From positions 248,001 to 312,000 of the forward strand of contig NZ_AP014924.1 of assembly GCF_001544015.1 (NCBI RefSeq): a stretch of DNA of 64,000 nucleotides, in the 5' to 3' direction. The DNA comes from Limnochorda pilosa (GTDB lineage Bacteria > Bacillota > Limnochordia > Limnochordales > Limnochordaceae). Positions 44,644 through 53,687 of the stretch are shown one piece after another. Below the pieces are notes generated by a model, which searched no databases, was not told where the DNA came from, and was given only the letters and a program-made list of their open reading frames with translations. Positions within the stretch are counted from its first letter, which is position 1. Each line of letters begins with the position of its first letter. Both the position numbers and the translations under genes were made by a program.

Positions 44644-44886
44644 GGCCGCATCTCACCTCCCGCCCTTTCTCAAAGGTTGCGGCCGCCAGGTGCGGTTCAC
44701 GAGACCTCGTTGCCAGTATAGCCCATCCGCGCCAGGAGCGCAGTACGTCCTGCACAGGTTTGCGCGGGTTCCCACGGCGCAGGCGTGGGTATGACCAGGC
44801 GTGTTGCCTCGTCCAGGGAAGCCCCGTGTGTGAAGAGAAGGTAACAGGGGCCAGGAAGGAGATCCCGCTCGGGGGAGGTTGGAGCT

Positions 44887-45795
44887 TTGGACGACGTGCG
44901 CATCGGCTGGATCGGCCTGGGGATCATGGGGAAGCCCATGGCCCGAAACCTCATGCGTGCTGGCTACCGGCTGTCCGTCTTCAACCGCAGCCGGGCCGCG
45001 GTGGACGAGCTGGCCGCCGAAGGGGCCGAGCCGGCGGCCTCTCCCGCCGAGGTGGCCCGCCGGTCGGACCGCGTCTTCACCATGGTGACCGACTCTCCTG
45101 ACGTGGAGCAGGTGGTGCTGGGGCCCCAAGGCGTGCTGGAAGGCGCCCGCCCCGGTACGATCCTGGTGGACATGAGCACCATCTCGCCCGAGGTTTCCCG
45201 CCGGGTGGCTCGCGAGGCCGCGGCCCGGGGGATCCTCGCCCTCGACGCGCCCGTGAGCGGGGGCGATGTGGGCGCCCGTGAGGGGACGCTCTCGATCATG
45301 GTGGGCGGGGACCGGGAGGCCTTCGACACCGTGCTTCCGCTGCTCCAGGTTCTGGGCCGCACCGTCACCCACGTGGGGCCGCCGGGATCCGGCCAGGAGG
45401 TGAAGCTCGTCAACCAGATCGTCTGCGGCCTCAACCTGCTGGCCATGGCCGAGGGGCTCGCCTACGCGGAGAAGGCGGGCCTGAACCTGGAGACGGTCCT
45501 CAAGGTGATCACCAAGGGCGCGGCCGGCTCGTGGATGCTCTCCAACCTGGGTCCGAAGGTGGCCCGGCGTGATTTCGCCCCGGGCTTCATGGTGCGCCTG
45601 CAGCAGAAGGACCTGCGGCTGGCGCTGGAGGCGGCCGCCGCGGCTGGCCAGCCCTTGCCCGGTACGGCCCTGGTGCAGCAGCTCTTCCGCCATCTGGAGG
45701 CGACAGGCCGCGGGGATGAGGGAACCCAGGCCCTGGCGAAGGTGTTGGAGCGGCTGGGTGGGCGGGAGGAGGCCCCCGGAAGCCTGACCGGCTGA
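44887..45795 (+). CDS. Beta-hydroxyacid dehydrogenase, tartronate-semialdehyde reductase (GarR) type
   Basis: 302 residues. IGWIGLGIMGKPMARNLMRA is the NAD(P) motif, APVSGGDVGAREGTLSIMVG the substrate motif, and the catalytic Lys is in GSGQEVKLVNQIV; FMVRLQQKDLRLALE completes the family signature. It likely reduces tartronate semialdehyde (2-hydroxy-3-oxopropionate) or a related compound and could work with the glyoxylate reductase-like enzyme at 18.4-19.4 kb. TTG at 44887 has GGAGG 8 bases upstream, a good site for a rare start. Confidence 0.92.
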   Translation: MDDVRIGWIGLGIMGKPMARNLMRAGYRLSVFNRSRAAVDELAAEGAEPAASPAEVARRSDRVFTMVTDSPDVEQVVLGPQGVLEGARPGTILVDMSTISPEVSRRVAREAAARGILALDAPVSGGDVGAREGTLSIMVGGDREAFDTVLPLLQVLGRTVTHVGPPGSGQEVKLVNQIVCGLNLLAMAEGLAYAEKAGLNLETVLKVITKGAAGSWMLSNLGPKVARRDFAPGFMVRLQQKDLRLALEAAAAAGQPLPGTALVQQLFRHLEATGRGDEGTQALAKVLERLGGREEAPGSLTG

Positions 45796-45853
45796 AGACG
45801 GCGGTGCCGCCACCCAGAGCGGCGGTGCGGCCGGTGGGGACGCCTGGCAGGCT

Positions 45854-46390
45854 CTACCGCAGGAAGACCGCCCCCACCACCAGCGCGCCAGCCACCAGAA
45901 CCGCCGGGTGGAGGTGCAGGAGATAGATGCCAGCGAGGGCTGCTCCTGCAATGAGAATGGCCGGCGGGGTCTTGACGAAGGCCAGGTAGTCAATGGCCAG
46001 CGAGATGAAGAGGACCCAGACCACCGGCCGCACGCCCTTGAGCATGCCTGCCACCACGGGGCTCTCGCTGAACCGCTGGAGCAGCCCCAGCAGCCCGATC
46101 AGGAGGAGGGCGGTGGGGAGGACGACGGTGATGAGGCCGACCAGGGCGCCCACCCAACCAGCCACGTGGTATCCGATGTACCCGGCCATCTTGGTGAGGA
46201 TCGGCCCGGGTAGGGCGTTCCCCGCAGCCAGGAGGGTGGCGAACTCATCGGGTGTCAGCCAGTGGTAGTGCTCGACCGCCTCCGCCTCCAGCAAGGGGAT
46301 GCTCGCGGGGCCTCCCCCGTAGCCGAGCATGCTGGCCCGGAAGAGGCCGACGAAGAGGTCGAGGAGCCGGTGCAGGAAGGTCGCGGGCAA
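45854..46390 (-). CDS. chrA: Single-domain chromate transporter (ChrA half)
   Basis: 178 residues forming one CHR domain: GLFRASMLGYGGGPASIPLL, then LAAGNALPGPILTKMAGYIG and YHVAGWVGALVG are the family signatures. Full-size ChrA has two such halves, and short ChrA genes normally occur as adjacent pairs; no second half is seen here. It may work as a homodimer or be a remnant. TTG at 46390 has GAGGTGG about 7 bases upstream. The substrate (chromate or sulfate-like anions) is inferred from family only. Confidence 0.88.
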   Translation of the reverse strand: MPATFLHRLLDLFVGLFRASMLGYGGGPASIPLLEAEAVEHYHWLTPDEFATLLAAGNALPGPILTKMAGYIGYHVAGWVGALVGLITVVLPTALLLIGLLGLLQRFSESPVVAGMLKGVRPVVWVLFISLAIDYLAFVKTPPAILIAGAALAGIYLLHLHPAVLVAGALVVGAVFLR

Positions 46391-46473
46391 CGGGATGCCA
46401 CCTCTCGAAAGGGATCTGTGCCGCTAGGGGTCCCCTGAACCCGGGACGGGCTGGGGCGCTTCGATTCTCTTCG

Positions 46474-47283
46474 CTAAGGGTTCGGCCGGCTCCTGGGCCG
46501 TCCGCCGGCAGGCTGGAAGGCGAACCAGGCGGCGCGTGCCGCCAGCGGGTCGTAAAGCCGGGCCGGCAGGAGCCGCACCAGCCGCAAGGAGAGGGCCAGA
46601 GGCCAGGGGAAGGCGAGGGTGGGCGCCCCCCGCTCGGCCGCCCGCAAGATCCGCCGGGCGGCCACGTCCACGGGGACCAGCAGAGGCAACCCGCTGCGGC
46701 CAGCGGTCATGGGTGTGTCGATGAAGCCCGGATCCACCACCGTGACCCGGATCCCATGGGAACGCAGGTCCACCCGCAGGCTCTCGAAGTAGGTGGAGAG
46801 GGCCGCCTTGCTGGCCGAGTAGGCGGCCGTACCGGGGAGCCCTCTCCAGCCCGCGAGGCTGGAAACGGCCACGATCTTTCCGGACCGGCGCTGTAGCATG
46901 GACGGCAGCACGCAGCCCACCGCGTGGATGGCCCCCAGCAGGTTGGTGCGGATCACCTTGGCGTGGCGCTCGGGATCGATCCGCTCGACGGGCCCCGATC
47001 CCCCCACCCCTGCGTTGACGACCAGCAGGTCCACGGGCCCGAAGGCCTCGTGCAGGCGGGCCGTGGCCGCTCGAACCGCGGCCACGTCGCCCACGTCGGC
47101 CGGCAGGGGTAGGGCGCGCCCGCCGGCCGCCTCCACCTCCCGAGCGGCCTCGGCGAGCTCCGCCTCCCGGCGCGCGAGCAGGCCGACCCGAGCCCCGCGG
47201 CGGCCGAGCTCCCCCGCGAGCTGGCGCCCCAGCCCGCTGGAGGCGCCGGTGATCAACGCAACCGTGCCGGTCCACGGTGACAT
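46474..47283 (-). CDS. Short-chain dehydrogenase/reductase
   Basis: 269 residues. Cofactor motif TGASSGLGRQLAGELGRRG, NAG in VVNAGVGG, catalytic Ser in VSSLAGWRG and the YSASK motif with Tyr and Lys are all present. The C-terminal extension resembles the DltE/YqjQ-type classical SDRs. Substrate unknown. The ATG at 47283 follows GGAGGTGG by about 5 bases. It is 66 bp downstream of the PaaK-like ligase gene and on the same strand, so they may share a transcript. Confidence 0.9.
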   Translation of the reverse strand: MSPWTGTVALITGASSGLGRQLAGELGRRGARVGLLARREAELAEAAREVEAAGGRALPLPADVGDVAAVRAATARLHEAFGPVDLLVVNAGVGGSGPVERIDPERHAKVIRTNLLGAIHAVGCVLPSMLQRRSGKIVAVSSLAGWRGLPGTAAYSASKAALSTYFESLRVDLRSHGIRVTVVDPGFIDTPMTAGRSGLPLLVPVDVAARRILRAAERGAPTLAFPWPLALSLRLVRLLPARLYDPLAARAAWFAFQPAGGRPRSRPNP

Positions 47284-47349
47284 GGCTACCACCTCCGGCG
47301 CCAGCATTCCACGTCGGGTGGCCGATTTCATGCCGGACGGTACGGCCAG

Positions 47350-48615
47350 CTACCGAGCCTCCCAGGCCCGGGCGTCCTCCAGCAGGCGGCCCTGGGGCAG
47401 GGCATCCGGCGGGAGGAAGTCGATGCGGTCCGGGCGGACCCGCGTCACCTCGCGGGCCTGGGCAACGATCCGCTCGCGCAGGTCCTGGGCCCGATCGGGG
47501 TCCGGGAGGGGGTCGGCCGCGAAGGCCAGGTGGAGCACGTCCCGATGCTCCTCCCGGTCCACCCGGCCGTGGACGGCGGTGAGCTCGGGGAAGCGGGAGA
47601 GGAGCTCCCGGAGGTGGTGGGGGTACAGGAACATGCCCCGCACCTTGACGGCTTCGCCCACGCGGCCCAGGATGCCGCTGAGACGGGGGGACGGCCGCCC
47701 ACAGGCGCAGTCTCCCGGAAGGACGCTGGAAAGGTCGCCCGTGCCGAGACGGACCAGAGGATAGGTCTCGCCCAGCGACGTCACGACCACCTCGCCCGGC
47801 GTTCCGTCGGGCACGGGTTCACGGGTGGCGGGATCCAGGAGCTCCACCACCACCGCGTCCACCAGGTGCATCCCGCGGCGCTCCACGCACTCGTAGGCGA
47901 GCATCCCGAGCTCAGCCGTACCGTAGCCCTGGTACGCGTCGATGCCGTAGACGTCCTGGAGGCGCTGCCGGAGGGACTCGTCCAGCTTCTCGGCGGTGAA
48001 CCACGCCTTGCGGAGCCTGAGGCCTGTTCGGGGGTCCGAGCCTGGAGGCGCTGCTGCCCGTCCCTGCCCCACTTGGCGCTCGGCTTCCTCCAGCAGAGCC
48101 AGGAGGTAGCTGGGCACCCCGGTGTATCCGGTCGCGCCAGCCTCCCGCATGACCTGCACCTGCTGCTCCTTGGACCCCACGCCGGCCGGGATCACCGTGG
48201 CGCCCAGCTCGTGGAGGCCCGCCTCCACCAGGAACGAGGCGGGGCTGAGATGGTACGAGAAGGTGTTGATCACCACGTCTCCGGGGCCGAAGCCCGCGGC
48301 CACCAGCGCCTCACGGCTGTGCCAGAAGCCCGCCTCGGCGCCTTCCACGTCGTAGATGGGCCCGGGGGACATGAAGACCCGCTTTACCTGGTGCAGCGGT
48401 GCGGCCAGGAAACCGCCGAAAGGCGGGTCCTCCCGCTGCATGGCGGAGAGATGCTCCTTCGGGGTCACCGGGAGGCGGGCCAGGTCCGAAGGGGTACAGA
48501 CCTCCTCCACGGCCACCCCGGCCTGCTCGAGGAGGCGGCGGATCCCTACCGAACGGGCGTGGGCCTCGGCCAGGCGGCGCGCAAAGAACCCGTCGGACAT
48601 GGCGGCGTGGAGCAC
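47350..48615 (-). CDS. Phenylacetate-CoA ligase (PaaK)-like adenylate-forming enzyme
   Basis: 421 residues. LPVTPKEHLSAMQREDPPFG near the N-terminus, YTGVPSYLLALLEEAER, YQGYGTAELGMLAYEC and LVRLGTGDLSSVLPG, with CGRPSPRLSGILGRVGEAVK and VRGMFLYPHHL, match the PaaK family of aryl-CoA ligases, which activate aromatic acids with ATP and CoA. The substrate is unknown. GTG at 48615 follows GGGGAGG by 9 bases. Its promoter contains a perfect palindrome overlapping the -10 box, so it is likely controlled by a dimeric repressor encoded elsewhere. Confidence 0.88.
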   Translation of the reverse strand: MLHAAMSDGFFARRLAEAHARSVGIRRLLEQAGVAVEEVCTPSDLARLPVTPKEHLSAMQREDPPFGGFLAAPLHQVKRVFMSPGPIYDVEGAEAGFWHSREALVAAGFGPGDVVINTFSYHLSPASFLVEAGLHELGATVIPAGVGSKEQQVQVMREAGATGYTGVPSYLLALLEEAERQVGQGRAAAPPGSDPRTGLRLRKAWFTAEKLDESLRQRLQDVYGIDAYQGYGTAELGMLAYECVERRGMHLVDAVVVELLDPATREPVPDGTPGEVVVTSLGETYPLVRLGTGDLSSVLPGDCACGRPSPRLSGILGRVGEAVKVRGMFLYPHHLRELLSRFPELTAVHGRVDREEHRDVLHLAFAADPLPDPDRAQDLRERIVAQAREVTRVRPDRIDFLPPDALPQGRLLEDARAWEAR

Positions 48616-48644
48616 GGCAAGGACCTCCCCGGCGCGGATATCTG

Positions 48645-48687
48645 ATGAGTTGTACTCATTTTACGGTTAGTCCGGGGGCGCCGTCAA
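48645..48687 (-). promoter_or_regulatory. Promoter and palindromic operator of the PaaK-like gene
   Basis: On the minus strand TTGACG (48682-48687) and TAAAAT (48658-48663) are 18 bp apart. A perfect inverted repeat ATGAGT-N3-ACTCAT (48645-48659) begins inside the -10 box. This is the expected place for a repressor site. Confidence 0.75.
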
Positions 48688-48698
48688 CGCAACCTCGC

Positions 48699-51377
48699 TC
48701 AGTGGCCGTGGCTCGCGTCCGCCGGGCGGGCGGGCCGCGACAGCAGCGACGTAGCCGGCGCCACCCGCACCGATGCGCCCCTCGCCGAGCAGTGGGCCTC
48801 GGTGAGATCCACCTCCGGCAGATCCACCTCCACCACCTCGGGAACCTCCTCGGCCAGGCGAGAGAGCCGGAGGAGAAGATCCGCCAGCCCCTCGGCGCAT
48901 GCCCGGGCGACGGCGGGGGTAAAGCCGGACAGGGCTGCACGGGCCATCTCGTGTGCATCCAGGTCCGTTAGGGGCGTGATGCGGACCAGCGGGGCCCGGT
49001 GAATCAGGGGGCGCTCGGGTGGAGCCGTGGCGCCCGCCCCGCGCGCCGGAGCGGCCGGCGTCTCACCAGGCTCGCCGGAGGCGCCAGGCTGCCAGGCGAC
49101 CCCGAGAGGCTGCGCGCCGATCACCGGACCGAACAGTCGATCGTAGGCCACGCCCAGCGCGAGCCGGGCCAGGGGGGCCTTCCGAGGTTCTTCAGACGCC
49201 CCCGCCCCGGGCTGCCCCGCTTCCCCTGAGCCGTTGCCGTCGCGCTCGAATACGGCAGCCGCCGTGTGGGACGCCGGCACTGAGAGCTCGCCGTCGGGGC
49301 TGAGGCGGATCCCCATGGCGCCCAGGAGCGCGGCCGTCTGCTCCGGTTCCAGCCAAAGACCCTCCTCGGGCGGGGATGCGGCGCCGGCCAGCACCTCTCG
49401 GGCAAGCGCCCGGGCCTGGCCCGAGTCGGCGCCCGGCAGGTCCGGTACCCGACCCCGGGGGCGCCGGCGGAACTCGGCGTAGCGGGCGACGGCTCCCAAG
49501 GCCCGCACGGCCCGCTCGGGGAAGGGGTAGACGGGGATCCGCTGCCCCTCGGCCTCGAGGTAGCGGACGGGACCGCCGCCCGGCGACATGAGGAAGTTGG
49601 CCACGATCGGCTTGCGGATGCCCTGGAACCGTTCACGGCCGGCGGCCAGGTCGCTTCGCCCTGCCACCTCCTGCACCGCGTCCACGATGGCTTGCGCCAC
49701 CGCCTCTTCCTCCTGGGTGCCCACGGGGATGAACAGGACGATCACCGCGTCCACGTCGGGGTCTCGCAGCAGCTCGGGAAGGGCCGCCCGGTAGCCCTCG
49801 GCCAACGCTTCGAAGCCCAGGTCGATGGGCGGCCGGGCCAGCTCCAGCTCCTGGCCGGGAAGGGCATCCACCGTGATCACCGCGCCGCCCGCCGTGTTGG
49901 TGACTACCGCCACCCGGCGCCCCTCGGGCAAGGGCCCCGCTGCCAGCAGCGCGGCTGCGTCGAAGAGATCCTCCAGGGTATCCGCCCGGATGATGCCCGC
50001 CTGGCGGAAGAGGCCCTCCACCACCACGTCGCTCGCGGCCACAGCCACCGTCCGCTTCTCCGACACCGCGAGCCCCGCCGCGGTGCGCGCCCCCTTGACG
50101 GCCAGGATCGGCTTGTGGGGCGTGATCTCCCGACAGATGCGCGAGAACTTGCGGGGGTTGCCGAAGGACTCCAGGTAAAGAATGATCATTTCGGTGTCCG
50201 GGTCGTCGGCCCAGTACTGGAGCAGGTCGTTGCCCGATACGTCGGGCTTGTTCCCCAGGCTCGCGAAGCTGGAGACGCCCACGCCGATCCGGCTGGCGTA
50301 CTCCAGGATGGCGATGCCCAGTGCGCCCGAGTGGCTCGCGATGGCCACTCGCCCCCGGCGCGGCAGGGTCGGGGCGAAGCTTGCGTTGAACCGCACCTCC
50401 GGGTGGGTATTGAGGAGGCCCAGACAGTTGGGGCCGATGAGCCGGATCCCTGCGTCTCGCAGCCGGTGGAGCGCCTGGCGTTCCAGCTCGAGCCCCACCG
50501 CGCCCGTCTCGGAGAAGCCGGCCGACGTTACCAGCACGCCCCGCACCCCGGCCTCCACCGCCTCGTCCACCACCGCCAGCACCTGGGCGGCAGGGACCAC
50601 CACCACAGCCAGGTCCACGGGTTCGGGCACTTCCTTCAGGCTGGGGTAGGAGCGGACGGCCGCCACCGACCGGGCGCTGGGGTTCACGGGGTAGACGGTT
50701 CCCTGGAACCCGCCGTCGAGGATGTGACGGAAGAGGGCGTGCCCGAGACGGTCCGGGTCCCGGGAGGCGCCCACCACGGCCACGCTCTGCGGGCGGAAGA
50801 AGGGCTGCAGCGAGGCGGCGGTGGCCAGCTTCTCCCGGGTGGCCTGGAGGGCCCGAGTGCGCTCCGTCTCCCCCAGAGGAAGCACCACCCGCAGCTCCCG
50901 GGGGTCGTTCTTGGGATCCCACCGTTCCTCGGCCTCGAAGCCGCTGTCGTGGAAGACCTGCATCATCTTGTGGTTGTCGCGGAGGACGAAGGCTTCGAAG
51001 CGCTTCAGCCCATTCCGCCAGGCTGCCTGGGCCAGGTGCTCAAGCAGCAGGGTGCCCAGCCCCTTGCCATGGTAGCGGTCGTCCACGAAGAAGGCCACCT
51101 CGGCCGTGTCCGCCGGCTCGGAGCGCACGTAGTTGCCGATGCCCAGGATGTGATCCCCGGCGACGCAGACCAGGGAGAGGGCGCTCACGCCGTCGGCGGT
51201 CACCATCTGCTCGATCCACTTGGCATCCACCTCGCCCACCGAGGTGAAGAAGCGGAAGTAGCGGCTCTCGGCCGAGGCGTTACGGAACAGCTCCCGCAGC
51301 ATGGACCGATCCCGGTGGTCGTTGCGGGCAGGCCGAAGGTCGGCCACCGTCCCGTCGCGAAGGATCACCCGCGCCAT
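48699..51377 (-). CDS. GNAT acetyltransferase fused to acyl-CoA synthetase-like domains (Pat type)
   Basis: 892 residues. Residues 1-about 170 are a GNAT domain with acetyl-CoA loop VDDRYHGKGLGTLLLEHLA. Then come a CoA-binding domain (RPQSVAVVGASRDPDRLGHA) and succinyl-CoA-synthetase-like domains (IASHSGALGIAILEYAS, VVTNTAGGAVITVDAL). The final ATP-grasp-like region is degenerate and interrupted by Gly/Pro/Ala-rich inserts. Proteins of this kind are protein lysine acetyltransferases that regulate acyl-CoA synthetases, with the synthetase part as a sensor. The GNAT-first order matches the actinobacterial type. It could modify the adjacent PaaK-like ligase, though this is inference. Confidence 0.88.
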   Translation of the reverse strand: MARVILRDGTVADLRPARNDHRDRSMLRELFRNASAESRYFRFFTSVGEVDAKWIEQMVTADGVSALSLVCVAGDHILGIGNYVRSEPADTAEVAFFVDDRYHGKGLGTLLLEHLAQAAWRNGLKRFEAFVLRDNHKMMQVFHDSGFEAEERWDPKNDPRELRVVLPLGETERTRALQATREKLATAASLQPFFRPQSVAVVGASRDPDRLGHALFRHILDGGFQGTVYPVNPSARSVAAVRSYPSLKEVPEPVDLAVVVVPAAQVLAVVDEAVEAGVRGVLVTSAGFSETGAVGLELERQALHRLRDAGIRLIGPNCLGLLNTHPEVRFNASFAPTLPRRGRVAIASHSGALGIAILEYASRIGVGVSSFASLGNKPDVSGNDLLQYWADDPDTEMIILYLESFGNPRKFSRICREITPHKPILAVKGARTAAGLAVSEKRTVAVAASDVVVEGLFRQAGIIRADTLEDLFDAAALLAAGPLPEGRRVAVVTNTAGGAVITVDALPGQELELARPPIDLGFEALAEGYRAALPELLRDPDVDAVIVLFIPVGTQEEEAVAQAIVDAVQEVAGRSDLAAGRERFQGIRKPIVANFLMSPGGGPVRYLEAEGQRIPVYPFPERAVRALGAVARYAEFRRRPRGRVPDLPGADSGQARALAREVLAGAASPPEEGLWLEPEQTAALLGAMGIRLSPDGELSVPASHTAAAVFERDGNGSGEAGQPGAGASEEPRKAPLARLALGVAYDRLFGPVIGAQPLGVAWQPGASGEPGETPAAPARGAGATAPPERPLIHRAPLVRITPLTDLDAHEMARAALSGFTPAVARACAEGLADLLLRLSRLAEEVPEVVEVDLPEVDLTEAHCSARGASVRVAPATSLLSRPARPADASHGH

Positions 51378-51607
51378 CCTCGAGCCCCCCGTGCGCCCGC
51401 CGGTTCCGTCCGTCCGGGCGCGGTGCTCTCTCCAGTGCTTTCCTGTAGAGTTCCCGCTCGGGGGGGTTGGACCCTCCAGAGGACCGCGTCGCCCTTCGGA
51501 GGAATGGGTCGGAACCGAGGTCGATCCGGTCGTCGAGTTCGTTCCTCGAGCCGGTGACCGTGCAGGTGAGACTCTGCTGTGCCGCCATGCCGGGAATCTC
51601 GATCGGC

Positions 51608-51985
51608 CTCACGCAGGCGGTGGAGAGAGGCAAACAGGAGGGCGGCCCTGAACATGCGCACCGCCGCCTGCACGTGGGTCGCCCGCCCACCGCCGGCTTC
51701 GACGACGTGTCGAAGCCGGGCCTGAATCAAGTCTGTCCCTTCGTCCCGCAGCTGCTTGAAGGCTGCGGCAACGAGGGGTTGCGTCAAGAACTCCCCGAGA
51801 AGGAGCCGCGCCAGCCTTTCGCGAGCGCCGAGCTCGGCAAGCAGTCGCCGGCCCAGGGACGTGAGCAGTTCCTGAAGACTCTCCTGGTCCGATGACGCCA
51901 GGACTTCCCTGATGGCCGGGAGGAGGCTACGCTCGGCCAGGAGGGTTTGGAGAAGTTCTTCCTTCAGGGCCGCAAGTGGGTCCGA
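51608..51985 (-). pseudogene. Remnant of a TetR-family regulator, C-terminal part only
   Basis: One frame within 51.4-52.4 kb reads ALKEELLQTLLAERSLLPAI, LQELLTSLGRRLLAELGARE and RLARLLLGEFLTQPLVAAAF, the style of a TetR C-terminal ligand domain. No HTH domain or start is found upstream, and the following residues are meaningless. It may have been the repressor for the neighbouring operon before decay. The rest of 51.4-52.2 kb shows no gene I can support. Confidence 0.35.
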
Positions 51986-52193
51986 ACCGTGCCGAGAACA
52001 TGCAGATCCGATAGGTTTTCGGGTCAGAGCGCTTCGAGATCGTCCCGCACAGATGCTGGGGTGGTGGTCTTGCCGGGAAGTCATGCGGGAGGAAGGTCGG
52101 TCCCCTGCTGAAGCTGCGCAAGGAGACGACCTTCTTCCCGCTCGCCCCGACGTCCGTCGGGACGGAGCCCGCCCGCCGGGAAGACGGGCCGGC

Positions 52194-52508
52194 TCACAGG
52201 CCTGGAGCCGGCTGCTCGCCCCTGCGATCCTCCGCGTTGGCGGGCGGATCGTCGGGGTCGGGGCCCAGGGGGCGGGTGAGCCCCGGGCCGATGGTGATGG
52301 TGTGGAGGCTGCCGTGGCCCCCCTTGGGCTGCCATCCGACGCCCTTCCGATACAGCAGCTCGGCGATGGGACGCGTCTCGTGGGCATCCTCCCGCTCCAT
52401 CACCAGCACCAGGCGATCGTCCGGCCCCAGCCGGTTCACCTCTTCCTCGATCTGTCTCAGGTGGTGTGCTCCGATACGGGGCCTCAGGTCCAGAGTGCGC
52501 TCCGCCAC
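52194..52508 (-). CDS. Small protein resembling TusA/DUF2249-type folds, tentative
   Basis: About 104 residues beginning at GTG 52508 with GAGGGA 6 bases upstream. The pattern AERTLDLRPRIGAHHLRQIE, RLGPDDRLVLVMEREDAHET, RPIAELLYRKGVGWQ resembles the small alpha/beta fold of TusA/DUF2249 proteins, but the family Cys-Pro motif is missing. The C-terminal 20 residues are Pro/Asp-rich and likely disordered. It follows the PadR-Nudix gene on the same strand at 96 bp. Function unknown. Confidence 0.5.
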   Translation of the reverse strand: MAERTLDLRPRIGAHHLRQIEEEVNRLGPDDRLVLVMEREDAHETRPIAELLYRKGVGWQPKGGHGSLHTITIGPGLTRPLGPDPDDPPANAEDRRGEQPAPGL

Positions 52509-52604
52509 GACAGATCCCTCGCTTCCGGCCTGTAGCCTCTCCCGCGGGTGGCACGGCCATGCCGATGGGGACGGACGTGGATGAAGCACGACCGCTTGGG
52601 GCAG

Positions 52605-53525
52605 CTAGGACGGCACGATCCTGCGGATGACCTCCTTTTCCCATGCTCCGTGGACCGTGCGGGGCAGTTCTGCCACGGAGAACCAGCCGGCCGGATACGC
52701 CCCACCCGGCTCGCCCTCGGCGCTCACCCCGTAGTTGAAGACCACGTGCCAACCCCGACGACCACGGAACGAGTCGACGAAGGACATGGAGAGGACCTCG
52801 GGGCGGAGTCCGGGGAACGCTGCCAGGACCTCCCGGGCTGCCTGGTCGGGATGCTGATAAGGCTCCAGGTCGGCGCCAGGAAGCCACCAGCGCTCGTCGT
52901 CAGGGTCGTAGCGCACCAAGAGGATGCGGCTCTCAGCGTCGTGCACCACCAGATTGGCGATCAGCTGCACCTCGGGCCTGCTCTTGGGCACCGCTCGGTC
53001 ACCTCCATCTTGATCTCCCCCCTGACTCCTGATCCATTCCTCCAGCCACCTGAACTCCGCTTCCGTCAGGACGGCCTCCCGGCCAGCCACTGCGGCAGCA
53101 GGAGCCGAACGGGAACGCGCCTGGATGGTTGCCAGCCGTTGCTCCAACATGGTTAGCCGGGTTTGAGCCAGCCGACGAACAACCTCATCCCCAAGCTCCG
53201 ATGGCGCGGCCAACGCCAGTTGGAAGGGATCCCCTTTCTTGGGCGGCGAGATCCAGGCCTCCTGTAGGAGCATCTGGAAGTGGCGCCGCCCCTCGGGTGT
53301 GATGGCGAACTGGGTTCGCTGGGGCCGGCGCCCCTCGCGCTCCACGCCCACCACACGTACATGACCCTCCCGCTCAAGGGTGCGAAGGACCGAGTAGAGC
53401 GACCCGACCTCAACAGGGAACCAGAACCGCAGACCCTCTTCGTCCAGGATCTGCTTGATCCGGTACCCGTGGAGCGGACGCTCCGAAAGGAGCCATAGGA
53501 TGAGCAGCCGCGTGAGCAGCCTCAA
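52605..53525 (-). CDS. PadR-family regulator fused to a degenerate Nudix domain
   Basis: 306 residues. Residues 1-about 90 are a PadR winged helix (LLILWLLSERPLHGYRIKQI, VGSLYSVLRTLEREGHVRVV). A helical linker follows, and residues about 185-306 form a Nudix-like domain (LVVHDAESRILLVRYDPDDE, RWWLPGADLEPYQ). In the Nudix box the stretch HPDQAAREVLAAFPGL keeps R-E but replaces the catalytic Glu pair with Ala-Ala, so it is probably a ligand sensor, not a hydrolase. The TTG start is only about 2 bases from GAGGAGG, so the true start is uncertain. A near-perfect palindrome overlaps its promoter. Confidence 0.85.
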   Translation of the reverse strand: MRLLTRLLILWLLSERPLHGYRIKQILDEEGLRFWFPVEVGSLYSVLRTLEREGHVRVVGVEREGRRPQRTQFAITPEGRRHFQMLLQEAWISPPKKGDPFQLALAAPSELGDEVVRRLAQTRLTMLEQRLATIQARSRSAPAAAVAGREAVLTEAEFRWLEEWIRSQGGDQDGGDRAVPKSRPEVQLIANLVVHDAESRILLVRYDPDDERWWLPGADLEPYQHPDQAAREVLAAFPGLRPEVLSMSFVDSFRGRRGWHVVFNYGVSAEGEPGGAYPAGWFSVAELPRTVHGAWEKEVIRRIVPS

Positions 53526-53554
53526 TGCCTCCTCGTCGTCAATAGGAGATACGC

Positions 53555-53587
53555 GAATAGTCTAGATAGAGTATTCATCCGCGTCAA
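53555..53587 (-). promoter_or_regulatory. Promoter and palindromic operator of the PadR-Nudix gene
   Basis: On the minus strand TTGACG (53582-53587) and TAGACT (53559-53564) are 17 bp apart. A 22-bp inverted repeat GAATACTCTA-TC-TAGACTATTC with one mismatched pair (53555-53576) covers the spacer and the -10 box. Autoregulation by the encoded PadR-type protein is likely. Confidence 0.8.
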
Positions 53588-53687
53588 GGAGTCTTCGCGA
53601 GAACGGATCGTCTCAGACTACCCCGGGGGAACTGAACCAGTTCTGCTTTCGGTGCCGCTTCTAGCAAGAAGCAGGCCTGCGGGAACC

